This document shows positions 25,801-38,100 of a DNA stretch of 64,000 nt, piece after piece (the stretch's first letter is position 1; every line of letters begins with the position of its first letter). The notes below the pieces were generated by a model. The model searched no databases. It was not told where the DNA came from and saw only the letters and a list, made by a program, of their open reading frames with translations. Location: assembly GCA_021904315.1 (NCBI GenBank), contig CM038912.1, positions 4,489,061 to 4,553,060 of the forward strand. Reading direction: 5' to 3'. This DNA comes from Sphagnum magellanicum (taxonomy: Eukaryota; Streptophyta; Sphagnopsida; Sphagnales; Sphagnaceae). Position numbers and translations under genes: made by a program.

Positions 25801-26100
25801 CTTAGCACAATAATGGAAAATGAACTAACAATTAAACACATGATCAACAAGATGATTATTATCTACCTAGCAAAGTGAAACAACTTGAAACATGTAGAAA
25901 TCATGTTCTTCAAGCCAAGTAATGCATAATGAAACTCAAAATAGCCCACATAGAAAATCTAGATGATTGGCACCATTTTTCTTGCCAAAGAAGGTTGTTT
26001 GCAAGGCTTTATAATCACAATCCTATAAGGATTTGTATCGAATGTGATAGTACATGTTTGCAACACAACTTGTTAATATCATAAAAGGCTAATCACCATG
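19880..26100. other. AT-rich intergenic spacer
   Basis: More than 6 kb without a supported gene. Open frames are short, unrelated to each other and rich in Asn, Lys, Phe and Ile as expected from base composition. The minus-strand frame at 25,432-25,695 has no motif I recognise. Confidence 0.4.
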
Positions 26101-26115
26101 GGCATGATGATAAAA

Positions 26116-26139
26116 GGGGGGGGGGGGGGGGGGGGGGGG
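26116..26139 (+). repeat. G24 homopolymer
   Basis: An uninterrupted run of 24 G sits in otherwise AT-rich spacer. Runs of this length can form quadruplexes, and their length in an assembly is unreliable. Confidence 0.8.
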
Positions 26140-28080
26140 TAAAGGACCATTTTCCTTCAAACTTCCTTTCCTTTTGTAAATGTTATCATGAATGTTGAGT
26201 GCACATGAAGATCCTTGATTATATTTGAAAAATTTATAACCTTCCAAACATATATATATATATTTCAAAATTTCTATGAATTCTTAGTGTCCATGCCATT
26301 TGTCACCTATGAATTACATCATCTTTGGTGCCTTGGGTGCTTCCTAATGCCCTTGACATCCTTGTCATCTTTTGGTGTTGCATTTAAAATTGTTCAACAT
26401 TGTCTTTAAGATGACCACACATTTTTTTACTATTTTAATGAGGGGTTAATCGTTCATGTTGTCATTTTTAATGTCCACTTCATCTTGCAACTCATCATGT
26501 CTAGACCATTATGTTCATCATGCCATGCTCATCTTTTTTTGTATCATTGCCCCATTTTTAACCTTGTCATCCATGGTTTTGTTCACATTGGCCTATCATA
26601 TGATGTTCACATTCCTATTGTTGCACCATTGATGCCCTTTTATGTGCAAACCCCAACATCTTCATTTTTTATTTTCATTATCCCCATCCAACTTAAATGA
26701 TGTAACTCCAAGACATGAAAACAAGACCATGACACCCTATATTTGTTTTAGATTTATTAGGATGCCCAAATTTGAGATGTTTGGTAGGCCGACATCCCAA
26801 CCTTGGAAGTCCTTTGAACATTTCACTAGGATGGAAGGTTAACAACTATGAAAAATACATGCAAATTTTACGAGGTGACATATTAAGTTATCATCAAATT
26901 AAATAATGTTCCAGATCAAAATCTATGTGGAAAAACTTCAATAAGCTTACAATTTTCTATTCAAAAGTTGGGACCAATATTGTGCATGTATATGGTTTTT
27001 GGCATATTTGTTGGGTAAATGTAAATGTATATAAAAAAACATATACATTTCAAATGTAAGTGTATAGTTTTCATTTCCATGTAAATGTAAAACTTTGGAT
27101 GTGTATTTTTGTCAAATTTTGTAAGGTTACTTCACATGTTGTGTAAGTGGAAATTACAACAAAAAAACATTTATATGGTTTTACGCATTGTGTAGAATTG
27201 TATAAAACAAATCAAACAAATGAATGAAATTCAACACATTATAACATATGTAACATTACATTTATTTATTTTTTCTATGGTTCGAAACAATATTTGTGGA
27301 AGTGGAGTTGATTCAACAACGTTCTTTTTTTAAAAGGAAGGGGCAAATGGAAAATGGTAGGCATGAAGAAGAAGAGGCATGGAGGTGGGAGAAAAGAGAG
27401 GTTGGTATGGAAGGTTGATATGTTGCAAAATTTCTTTCATTGTGGTCTTGTGAACTCCTTATGTTGTTCCTTTTTATTTAGAGGTTGTTTGCAAGTGTAA
27501 TTGATGTTGTTGTCATCTTACAACTCTTTGTGTTGTTGAAAGTTTTGATGACAACTTGCTTCAAGTGAACTAATTATTATTTCTTACTCATTTCCCTCTT
27601 CATCATGTTACATACCATTTTTTTGTGATTTTCTTGCTAGTCCTTTCATTTTGGTCTTACAAAACAATGTTTAGGGTTTAAAATTTAATGTGAACTCCCC
27701 CATGTTCTTCTTCCTTTACAAAATTTGTAAGTTTAAATGGTGGCGTTGTTGTCAACATGTAATGATTGGCATTGTTGCAAGTTTCATCAACGACTTGTTT
27801 CAATTGAACTCCCCCTTGTTATCTTGCTTTCATTATATTCTTATGATGTTTTAAAAAATCATAACCCCCAATGAAAAATGTGAAGTACAACACCTTCATG
27901 TTTTTGCAATTCATTATATCCAAGGATAATGGATAGTGGAATATTTTCATGAATGTATTACATTATGATTTACATAATTTATTACTACACCAATATGCAT
28001 TCAAGTTCATTCTATGTTTCATTGGCTTTTGAATGAAATTTGACAATTTTACCATGATAAAACTACCCAACCCCTTAGTG
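26140..28080. other. AT-rich intergenic spacer
   Basis: No gene or mobile element is recognisable. Short plus-strand frames at 26,215-26,842 show no domain. Confidence 0.4.
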
Positions 28081-28099
28081 AATAGGAACCAGTTCCTAT

Positions 28100-28210
28100 G
28101 GATAGGTGAATTCATTAATAGTTAATCAAATTCACTAATAGTTAAGTCATTAGTAGTAAATTCATTAATAGTTAAATCATGAATACTATATTCATTAATA
28201 GATAATTAGG
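28100..28210. repeat. Short tandem repeat, ATTCATTAATAGTTAA type
   Basis: Four or five degenerate units of about 30 bp share TTCATTAATAGTTAA. They form the left part of a larger low-complexity block reaching to about 29,050. Confidence 0.5.
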
Positions 28211-28349
28211 AACCTAGGTTAGGCATTCAAGAACCTTCACTAGGCTACCTAACATAAGTTAAGTAGTTAGGAACCTTTGTTAGGTTACCTAGCCTAAACT
28301 AGAAACCTAACCCACCTATATGCCTAGCCCACCAACCTAGCTAGTGCAA

Positions 28350-28430
28350 ATGTGAAGGTTTGAACCCTTGACCTTTTCTCACTTTTACATTTAAGGAATA
28401 AATCCTTAACCATTGAACCATTATTTGAAC
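28350..28430 (-). repeat. tRNA-derived SINE head (A and B boxes)
   Basis: The minus strand has an A box-like TGGTTCAATGGTTAAGG (28,404-28,423) and a B box GGGTTCAAACC (28,357-28,368) at tRNA-like spacing. The surroundings do not fold as a tRNA that I can see, so a SINE head or decayed tRNA is more likely than a working tRNA gene. Confidence 0.45.
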
Positions 28431-28479
28431 AAATGATATTTTTTTGTCATCACATATACTTATGCACATCCTTTTTACC

Positions 28480-29045
28480 TTGAATTATTCTAAGTTATTT
28501 TAAGCCATTTTACCATAAGCTATGCTTGGCTATTCTACCATAGGCTATTCTTGCTTATTCTAAGTTATTTTAAGGCAGGCTATTGTTAGCTATTTTAGGC
28601 CATTTCACCATTAATTATTCTTGGCTATTCTATCAAAAACTATCATTGGTTATTATATCATAAACTGTTATTGGTTATGCTAAACCATTGTATTTTAGAT
28701 TTTTTTGGTTATTTTATCATAGGTTACTGTTGGCCATTCTAAGCCATTTTACCATAGATTATTTTTTGGAATGACATATAATAGTTTGAAGTAAAATAAT
28801 TTCAAGTATAGCCTAATGTTAGTTAAATAACTTAACTTAAAATCAAAACCTATAATAAGTTAAGATGTAACCTATGATGTTTTAAAGCAGAATAATTAAT
28901 AATAGTTGAGGGTAGAACCTAAGGTATAATAACTTATATAATAGCCTGTAATAACCTATAATAACTTAAAATATAATTTATAATAACTTAGGATAGCCTA
29001 AAATAATATAGGCTATAACCTATAATAGTCTAGGGTATTTAATTA
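28480..29045. repeat. Imperfect palindromic low-complexity block
   Basis: The left half (28,480-28,760) repeats GGCTATTCTAAGTTATTTTA-like words. The right half (28,780-29,045) repeats their complement, such as TAACCTATAATAACTTA and ATAGCCTAAAATAA. The two halves could pair into a long imperfect hairpin centred near 28,765. It may be a foldback or MITE remnant expanded by short tandem duplication. Confidence 0.5.
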
Positions 29046-29049
29046 AAAT

Positions 29050-31434
29050 AACAAAATAAAAAAATCTATTTATTATATTGAATTATTTCAATTAGTAGTG
29101 AATTATGTCAATTAGTAGTGAAACATGATGTTTACATAATGACCTTTTAGTGAAATAACTTTAACCAAGGTGAAATCATTAAAGTGTAATGAACTTATTT
29201 CACTTTTAAGGTCATATAATGATTTTGGTGAATGAATTGCATTCCATTAATGAATTTTTTTATATCAAGTTTGTGTAAAAAGATTTAGAAACTTATGTAT
29301 CTTAGAAACATATACACTCACACTGAACAAGTGTAAATGTAGATCCCAAGATATATAATATGCCAAAATGGCATTCTATGATTGGTCCTTTTTTACTAGA
29401 CTAGTCGTTTATACCATTTGTAGTAAAATTGAACCTCTTGTTTATGCCATTTTTAGTCCCTTATGCCATTTGTAATCGTATAGGATAAATTATAGGATGC
29501 CATTTTTAACATAGTGATACACAACATGATTCATAAGTGTGAAAATTATGGCATATAAATGATTTACTCTTGTGCAATTTTACACAATATAAAACAACTA
29601 TTTACATTTACATTCACAACAATGATTAGGACCTTTTAGTTATCAACCAACATCCACCAATGTACCATGCACCGTGGATGGTGTGTTTGGGGGCCTTGAA
29701 TGAACCAATGTACACACATTGATACTATGGTAAAAACCCCAAAATTCATCTAAATTGCTTTTAAATATTATAAATATCCCATGTTTAAACTAGATGAAGC
29801 TTTATGAGTAAAAGTCTTTGAGTCCAAATCTAACATTCTTGGGTTTAATTTGACTATGATGAGGTTTCACTCGAAAAGGTGGTGAAGGTGTAGTCCAAAG
29901 TAGTGTAAGAAGGGAATTGCCATTTAGACATGAATTTTTTTTGACTTAATTTGAACAAAATTTAGATTAAGATTCTTATATCACATTTGTTTGTAGTAGA
30001 AATGAAGGAAGGAGAAACAAAGGAATGCTTGTCCTTTTTCTAGAAATGAAAACATTTTCTACGTTTCATTATGAGGCTAGCTTGAAGATGAGGTGAATTG
30101 TGTGTTTGTTGTTGTTTCTTAAGGCAGTTTTACTATTCTTGAGATGTTGCCAAGGATAAAAATATGAAAATGAAGTTATTATATAATTGTGTAGGATAGG
30201 ATGGCTTTTGGATGGTGAATGATGGAACTTGGCAAGGAGGATATAAGGGAGGAGGAAACATTGGCAAGGGCATTGGAGTAAAGTGAGTTGATTTTTGGTT
30301 GCTAAGTAGGGTGTAGAGAAATGTTGTGTAATCTTGTTGATGTGAGTGACTAGGGCATCTATGATTGCTTCTATTCTTTCTTCCACTACACAAAAGGGTG
30401 GTAATTAGGTCATGTTGACTTGTACTTTCACATAAATAAAGAAATGGAGGTTGAGAGTTTGATGCAAACATGAGGAGTTTAGAGCTTAAACAAAAGGGCA
30501 TGCTGGTCGGAATGAAAAGTTTGTAATGAGGTTCTTTGTTGGGTTAAATTTGGGAATTTGAATATTTATTTAGTTATCATGTAAGAAACCTCTTTTGTGG
30601 TATCCTTGAATGATTATGCATCATTGTAATTATGAAAAATCTTGAGATAAAGAATTTGGGGTGCATTAGTGGGAATTGGGAGAATCCATAGAGAGTTGAA
30701 ATATTTGGGTGGTGGTCAAGCGGTGCATTTTGTTTGAGTAAAAATATCTTAAAAAATCGAAGATCCATGACCTAGAGGACAAAATGCGAAAAAAAAGCAT
30801 TCCATCTAGACTTTGGGCTGGGAACTCTAATGATCACTTGAATATTGAGAGAGCTGAACCCTAGTTACAACCCCCATACCTTGCATGTTGAAAGAGACAA
30901 CTAGCCTGATGACTATTCAAAAATTTTGTGTTGAATTTTTCATCCAGATTGATCAAGGGTGCATATTAATAAAGTGCAATCTTTTGTGGATGTTGTCCCA
31001 ATATTTGGAAATCAAATGTTTGGTGATTCATGTTGTGCTTTGTCGGTCAATTTCTTTAATTTTGGGGTTACAAAGGTCCCAGTGTGGGTGGGGGATATTC
31101 TTGTCCCTAGTAACTAAGCTATGTAGTGACCTAGTAACCATCCCATGTGCTTAATAACTACCATGGTTATAGTCACCAAGGTTATACAAGGAAGAATAAA
31201 GTGAATGTACACTCAATTTTGAGTGTAAATAGAGAGCAAGATTTTTGTCTAAGTTCCAGTGATTGAATGATTTTTGGGTATGTTTTCTATTTGTGGGAAT
31301 TTTTTTAAAAATTTATCATTTTTGGACATGCTCATGTAACTAGGTTGACTAGTTTCCACCACAAAGAGAACCTAAAATCTCATAACATATGAAATCTATT
31401 ATCCACTGTCCATCTACTTACATATTCACAATAT
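29050..31434. other. AT-rich intergenic spacer
   Basis: No supported gene. Overlapping minus-strand frames at 30,069-30,501 begin MEERIEAIIDAL and are faintly reminiscent of the start of a retroelement gag, but they give no second motif. A segment at 29,816-29,890 resembles 39,131-39,200 (AAATCTAACATT, TTTAATTTG, AAAAGGT), so a dispersed repeat occurs at both places. Confidence 0.4.
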
Positions 31435-31437
31435 TTA

Positions 31438-31815
31438 GGCCCACTTTAGACTAGGAGTCAGGGCTGAAAAAACTTGGGGGCAATTTTGAGCATTTTTGGC
31501 TTGTTATTTGGCCCCAAGTTACCAATATATGTTAGAACATTGATGTCAGGATATTAAAAATTGCTGGAACATTGGCCCCAAGCGTTGCAAATTGGCTGCC
31601 CAAATTCGTTGGTATCCTTCTTTTTAGGCTTGGTGCCAACACATGGCCATAAAGTTTAGCATTTATTAGTAACTTGGGGCAGATTGAAAAGATTTTTTCT
31701 ATTTCAGCCTTGACTCCTAGTGTAAAGCCCTTGGGGGCTGATTTCAACTCTTGCTTCAATAGGAATACTTGATTTGAGTTGAACCTTGGTCTTGACTCCT
31801 TGTGTAAAGTGGGCC
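31438..31815 (+). mobile_element. Tourist-like MITE (PIF/Harbinger type)
   Basis: The 378-bp element has terminal inverted repeats GGCCCACTTTAGACTAGGAG and, reversed from the right end, GGCCCACTTTACACAAGGAG. It is flanked by TTA on both sides (31,435-31,437 and 31,816-31,818), the three-base target duplication typical of PIF/Harbinger elements. A second inverted pair lies inside: AGGAGTCAGGGCTGAAA near the left, and its complement at about 31,706-31,722. No transposase is present. Confidence 0.8.
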
Positions 31816-31818
31816 TTA

Positions 31819-32683
31819 TTGTCCTAACTAGTGTATTGACTCTATGTTGCATGGCTTTTACTATGGAGAATTTTAGAATTTTTCACTCACATACCTAAAA
31901 TGGGTCCATTTAGTAGAACACAGATATAAGATTGCTCATGAAAATAGACCCACTTGGTGGACCACCATTGAACCTACCTAGGGAAGACTTAGTATGTACT
32001 AGAATAAGACCCCCAAACATTGTGAAAAGACCTTCTAAAGTGGGAAAACAACACCACATGTGCTAGCCACAAAAGTGATGCTTCCAAGGCACCCTCCAAA
32101 GGTCATCAAAAGCAATGCAAGCATCCGAAGGCACATGAACTGAGTCAAGCAAAGTGAGACCATGTGCAAAAGAAACCAATTCTAGGAAGCAAAGTAAAGC
32201 AAAAAAAATTGACAATGGTAATAATTAATAGGTACCGTCAATTCTAAGAAGCACAGTGAAGACAAAAATAACAATAATAATGAGTATGCATATTCTTTGC
32301 CCAAAAGCTCTACTCTTGTATCTTATATGGCTAGTCTGATACGAAAGATCACAAAATTGCTACTTTATCATTGTCCTAAGTTTGATCACATTGCTTTCTG
32401 ACGGTAAACACATCACCAAAATAAAATTTGTCTAGGAGAAGGGCCTGAGTAGGCCAAGAGAAGAGGTCTAAAATCACGGAAAGGCCTGTACTCAGGTCCT
32501 TTTCCTACAGAGCTGGGATTTTCTCCCTTTTTAGAAATAGTGACAAGCTGGCTGGTACCTTCTGCTCATCAGAAGATCCCAATATAGCCTGGTTGGTACC
32601 TTCCAGAGCAGAAGATCCCCTTTGTGGAAAACAGGTTTCTTCAGGCAGGAGCTGAAAATACGAAGGAAAATCCAGACAGTACT
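31819..32683. other. Spacer and 3' flank of the NLR gene
   Basis: No gene. At 32,552-32,625 two related units (CTGGTTGGTACCTTC...AGAAGATCCC) lie in tandem just downstream of the NLR stop and could be part of its 3' UTR. Confidence 0.35.
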
Positions 32684-35600
32684 TTATGAACTTTGGGTGC
32701 ACCCACAACTAATAGGATTATCAGCAAGTTGTAGTGTCACCAACTGCACCTTCACCTCATCATCTAATGACTCATAGACACTTTTATCGCTTGGGTGAGT
32801 TTCACTGCCACCATTCATTACCACATGCACCTTCTCATGATCCAATTCTCCTTTTGTTGCATGCACTGCACACACTGCCCCTTGTTCCACTGTGATGGCC
32901 CATCCTGGGTAGCTTGACCGTGCGTACACACGGATCTTGTCTCCATGTTGCAAAGCATGCACAAATGGGTGTAGCCTTCGCAATGTGCACAAATACATTT
33001 GGTCTCTCTTGTCAGCATGTCGCAATCGGAACAAACTGCTGATGTAAACATCCTCATTGTTTCGAACAATGCGAGCTTCCATGGAGCACCAACTGTCATA
33101 GCGACCGTGGTTATGAGGATAGTCAGACCAACCTTGGTCATGTGCAACAAATGAGAAGATGACTGCAATGCATTCTTCTGGGTTTGTGAGGATGGTTTCC
33201 ATGCAAAGCTCATTGGCCCATACTTTGGATGTCACTTTTTGGGCCATGCCATTGCGTGCAAATGCTAGGGTATCTTCATAGTAGCTAACCACTTGTGTTG
33301 CTGGTTCTTTCTACAAAATAGCATTTGAAATCTCAAGCAAGTTAAGACATGCAATGTAGAACTCGATCACTCAATATGTCCCACTTATGAAGTTTTAAGA
33401 AATTGTGTGAAGGAAAATTTATCCAATCCTTCAACTAACAAAGGCTGCAACTCAAATTTATTCAAACAAGAGTAGTCCATGGGTTAAGAACCTTGATCAC
33501 CACCACATCTTCATATGAGATTTGGGTTTCCCTAATTAAGTTGGTTTTGTTATGTTATCTACAATACACACATATATAATCGCTCCTATTGATTAAATAC
33601 CGAGGCACTTGAGGCAAATTGTGAATCAACATGCCTCCATTGTGTTCAATTAACAAAACATTGATCCAAAGAGAGTGGAAGTCGAGCTCAGGTACCTTCA
33701 ACCAGTCGTAGTCGTATTTCATGGAGATCTTACTTCCACTCAAGTAGCATTGTTCCAATGCCCTGTTATGGTTAAGACCTGATACATTCTCCAACATGGT
33801 GCAACCTGCTACATTTATTTCCACCAGAGAAGGCAAGGATTCCAAGCCTTGTAATTGTGTCAATCTTGTGCAGTTGCATAGTATTAAACACTTCAGCAAG
33901 CTCATCTTTCCCAGGAATGGAATGTCTGTTAGGTTGGGACAGTTGCCAATATCCATGTGCTCCAAATTCCATGGCAATGCTTGAACATCAATGAGGTTTG
34001 GACAATGATGCATTTCCAAGAAGACCAAGGCTCCTAGGTCTCTGAAGGTTTCAGGAAGTGTAGCAAGCTTGTTGTATTGCAAGCGAAGTGTCCTGAGTGC
34101 ACTTAAGTTCCCAAAATCTGAAGACAATCCCTTCTCTTCAATTGAGCAAGTGCCAAGATCAAGCTCGACAAGGGCTTGAAGTCTTCCAAATCCTTCTGGT
34201 AGTTTGACAAAGCTTTTGTTGTGATGCATGACAAGTTTTCGAAGTTCAGAAAGGAGTCCAAAATTGTCGGGGAGTGACTTTAAGGATTCGCATTCTTGAA
34301 GATTCAATTCAATAAGGCTTCCCAACTTCCCAAAATCCTCTGGAAGTGTTTGCACTCTAGTCTGCCCCATGTGCAACACCTTCAACTTCCCAAGTCCACT
34401 CATGGATGGGGGCAGATCTTGAATATGCGAGCACTTGTACAGATGCAAGTGTTCCAAATTGGACAACAAGGAAAATGTATCCGGTAAATGTGACAAGGAA
34501 CTTCCCTCAGCCCAAAATTCAACCAAGCTTTGAAGTTCCCCAAATGCCATTGGCAAACTTTTCAATTGAGTGCATTCATTCAATTGAATTGTTTTGAGTT
34601 TCGACAAGTGCACGATTGAATCTGGTAAACTCCCCAACTTGCCACAACCGGATAAGTTCAGGTGTTCGAGTTCCCTCAGCTGACCCATAGAGTCAGGTAA
34701 AGCCTCTAATGTTGAGCACCCCTGCATATTCAGATCCTTTAGTCTTGATAATTTCCCAAAATTCTGGGGAAGTTCTTCAAGAGCGCTGCAATTTTCAAGG
34801 ATCAATGTTTGCAACTCCTTACAGGGAAACTGTGATCCAACAAATGTTGCAACAAAAGTTAAAAACATGTGTAGTGCCACAACTTACAAAGCAGACACAA
34901 AGTCCCACCACTCATCCTATTGGCATGATATTAAGTGATGAACTCCATAAATTCACATCTGAAATGTATATGCAGTAAAATCTCTATACTGTGTATTAGC
35001 ATGCACAGTCAGTCAGAAGAATTCTACCTCAAGTTCAGAGTCGCTGGGCCAAATCCGAGTTAAGCTTTTGCTGTCAGTCAAATCCAGAACTGCCAATTTG
35101 AGAAGGTCCAATTTCAAAGGTAGTGCTGAAAGAGGCGAGGATCTCCATTGCAGCCAGCTCAATTCCAGTGACCAAGTAGAAAAGTCGCCCTTCACATCAC
35201 AACCATCTAGTAGAAGAAATTGCAATTCATTCATACTTGTGTAGTTTTCAGCCACACAAGCTGCACCATTCCCTTTCCCAGCTACTGAAAGCCCTCGAAC
35301 TCTATTTGTCCCCTGCAGAAGCCACAATACCACAAAGCAGTAAATCGATGAGAATTCATTCTCGTGCCAAAACCACAACAGTGAAGTGCTTATTAGCTTA
35401 AGAAGGGGCACAACACCGGTACCTACCTCTCTGTTTTCCAGCACTCGTTCTGCCATCTCAGGATCCCACAAGTGGCTTGGAGGAGCTTTATCCATGAGTG
35501 ACTGGTTCTTCACCACTTCCCGTCCCATGTCGCGAAGAAGATCAGGCATCACGATACGTCCATCCCCATCCAACTTCACTAAAGACTTGTCCATGAGTGA

Positions 35601-36407
35601 GCTGAAGGACGCTGCTGGTCCGTTGTGGTCGTAACTGCATGATTCGAAGATTTGCATCGGCATAGTCTTCTGCTTGCCGATGAAGAAGCAGGCAATGTCC
35701 AAGAACATGAGCTGGCTCGCTCTCGTAGAAAGACCGTCGTAACTGATCTTGAGCTTGTCCAGAATGTCCTTCTCTTCATGCAATGTCTTGATTGTTTGCT
35801 CCCAACAATCTAAGTCGTGCTCGTTTCTTTTGTCGAACAAAAAGCTTCCAATCACTTCCAACGCCAGTGGGTGGCCAGCACAAGCGTCCGCGACGCGCTG
35901 TGCAACATCATGAAAGCCGTCAGTAACGTTGCTGCTGTCGAACGCATGGCTGTTGAAGACTTGTCTGGCGTCGGGGTTGTTTAACGCTGCCACTTCATGG
36001 CTCGCATATTTGCACTCTGCTTTCTCCATGATGTTGGCCACAAGGTTCCGATCACGCGACGTGATGAGGACTCGGCTACCCCGAGCAAGTTTGTTGATTT
36101 CAGGAATGAGTTGTTCAAATTGAGGCTTCTTATCTATGTCGTCGATAACAACCAACACTTTTCGGCCGATGAAGAGATCAAACCAGTGGTTGAAATCCTC
36201 CCTATTTTTGACATCCTCTTGAAGCAAATCACGAACCAACTGCTTTTGCAAATCCAGAACTGGACTCTCTCTTACATTCTTCAGAAAGCCCTGTTTCTCA
36301 AACTTGCTAGTATCACTCTTTGCGAAGTGGTTGAATACCTCCCTGGCAAGCGTGGTTTTCCCAATCCCACCCCTGCCCACCACACTCAGAACCCCAACTT
36401 CCAGGAA
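32684..36407 (-). CDS. NB-ARC/LRR disease-resistance protein (TIR class, no TIR exon seen)
   Basis: This is a predicted intracellular immune receptor. Exons on the minus strand: 35,427-36,407 (NB-ARC), 35,028-35,312, about 33,570-34,829 (LRR) and 32,684-33,310. Introns at 35,313-35,426 and 34,830-35,027 have clean GT-AG ends and phase 0; the donor of the last intron is not resolved. Motifs: P-loop GRGGIGKTT, kinase 2 VVIDDID, RNBS-B GSRVLITSRD, GHPLAL, RNBS-D LDIACFF and VMPDLLRDMG, where MHD would be usual. The LRR exon has about a dozen repeats of the form L..LNL..C..L..LPD..G. The last exon encodes a separate domain (SFVAHDQGWSDYPHNHGRY, then GDKIRVYARSSYPGW) and ends at TAA 32,684-32,686. 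No TIR domain lies upstream: sequence beyond 36,390 differs from copy A, so the 5' end is lost or displaced and the gene may be truncated. The first exon border (acceptor TTTTGACAG) is a guess. Confidence 0.8.
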
Positions 36408-37239
36408 CTGTCAAAAGTTCTACCTAACCTTCTCCCCTACTCTCGGTCTGGACTCTGCAAGAGGTTTCCTACAGTCGCGGCGACGCGTCTGGACAGGAAC
36501 TTTTGTGCAGGGCCACACAGTGAGCGTGGGTGGAGCTGCTCTTACACAGAGTGTAAATAAATTGCCGGTGCTCAGTGTGCAAGTGGCGTAAATTGCACAA
36601 CACTAAATTAAGGAACCCTAAACCCCAACTTTCTCCTCTGTTGGGAATTTGGCTGGTATTTCAAACACTCTCTAACTTATTTTTAAGCCTGAGGCGAACT
36701 AACACCTACGCTGTCTGGTTTTTTCTACCCTGAGAATTGATGAAACCCTGGCAAGCATTATTTTGCAGGGCATCAAGCAAAGGGGGAAAGGAGAAAGAGA
36801 GAAAGGATCCAAGTCAGAAGCCCAAAAACCCAAATTGGGTCACAAAGGGGCATGGGATCAAATTATGCTCCAGAGACCCCACCGGTTGTAAGAAGCATAT
36901 CAGGGAAGGAAAGGGACAGGCCTGGTATCAACACTGGTAGCAAGGACTCTACCAACCTTAGTACCACTAGAAGTGATTAGGGACATGAGCTTTTATATCA
37001 GTCTTAATACCATGTGTACATACCTGCTTGATATGAGTCCAAAATCAATCTTGGCTCTAATACTAGGACCAGACTGGTATGAAAGTCTTTAGAAAGTACC
37101 CAATACCAGCTGATATACAAAAATTAATAAAAACCTTGATAAAAACCTTGTCAAATAATTATTTTATTTTTAAAAATTGATTTGGACACAATTTTACTTT
37201 TTTTGAATTTTTGACAAATTTTACTAAATTAAAAAAACA

Positions 37240-37320
37240 TTCAACACAGGTTTTGATCTTAGAATCTCCCCTGCACAGGGTGTTGCATTAACCACTGGCA
37301 TACCATCAGGCTTTGAAAGG
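37240..37320 (-). repeat. tRNA-derived SINE head (A and B boxes)
   Basis: The minus strand reads GGTATGCCAGTGGTTAATGC (A box region, 37,283-37,305) and AAGATCAAAACCTG (B box-like, 37,247-37,260), separated by CACCCTGTGCAGGGGAGA. This pattern is common in plant tRNA-derived SINEs. Confidence 0.45.
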
Positions 37321-37596
37321 AAGAGTTTATTTTTTATATTTATTGCGTACACAAAGTCAAAAAGAGAAAAAATTTAAAATCCCTACGACAGAACAGCGCA
37401 GTTCTTGGCAGGGCTGCACTGTCAGGCCACAAAAGGCGTCGGTAAACAAATTTTAACTTTAGTAAACAATAATTTTTGAAATTTTCAGCAAGAAGGAACC
37501 TTAATTTTCTAAAATTTTCACATTTCAAAAGCTTATGTGATTTTTGCCAAACTTGAAAAGGTACTATGGTAGTTGGATGGAAATTCTATTCCTACT

Positions 37597-37652
37597 ATTG
37601 GCTATCGCTATTTTTGGCCTGGACTAATAGCCACACCTAAGAACACCCTACC
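37597..37652 (+). repeat. Left member of an inverted repeat pair
   Basis: CTATTTTTGGCCTGGACTAA and the AAGAACACCCTACC that follows match, in reverse complement, 41,023-41,078. The two are 3.4 kb apart and lie in the two different insertion blocks of copy B. They may be TIR fragments of one transposon family. Confidence 0.55.
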
Positions 37653-37682
37653 TGTTCTCCTCCATCGGGCATTTTGCTGGGA

Positions 37683-37925
37683 TTTCAAACGCTCAATTTC
37701 TTCTAACTTGGCAATTTTGTGTCAACCCTCTCTGTTTCTCCCCTTTGAGGAACTATTCTGTGATTTCAAACACTCAATTTCTTTTAACTTGGGAATTTTG
37801 TGCCAACCCTCTCCGTTCCTCCTCTGTGGGGAATTTTGCTGGGATTTCAAACACTCAATTTCTTCGAACTTGGGAATTTTGTGCCAACCCTCTCCATTTG
37901 TACTGTGTTGGGAATTTCGCTGGGA
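37683..37925. repeat. Three tandem units of 81 bp
   Basis: Units begin TTTCAAACACTCAATTTCTT at 37,683, 37,764 and 37,845. A diverged single unit lies at about 36,640-36,690. The period is a multiple of three, so frames stay open, but no protein family is suggested. Confidence 0.8.
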
Positions 37926-38100
37926 ATTACATGTCCTGAATACATAAACAGTTCTCAGGCCATTGAATTTCTTTGGGGGTGCAGCACTCTCCATGTTTCC
38001 ATGTTACGTTGAGCAGTTCTCAGTTTCATAAAGCATTGCCAGAAAATTTTGTATCTGCAGGACACGTTATCAGGCCAAATTTTTCGTCTCCAAAAGGGCA

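Noticed and set aside
28350-28430. Functional tRNA gene
   Set aside because: A and B boxes are present, but I cannot form a complete acceptor, anticodon and T-arm set, so a SINE head is preferred.
30069-30501. Overlapping minus-strand frames possibly from a retroelement gag
   Set aside because: Only the first dozen residues look gag-like; there is no zinc knuckle, LTR or adjoining pol sequence.
35997-36560. Plus-strand 187-codon frame over the NB-ARC region
   Set aside because: Antisense shadow of the NB-ARC exon, which carries all the recognisable motifs on the minus strand.
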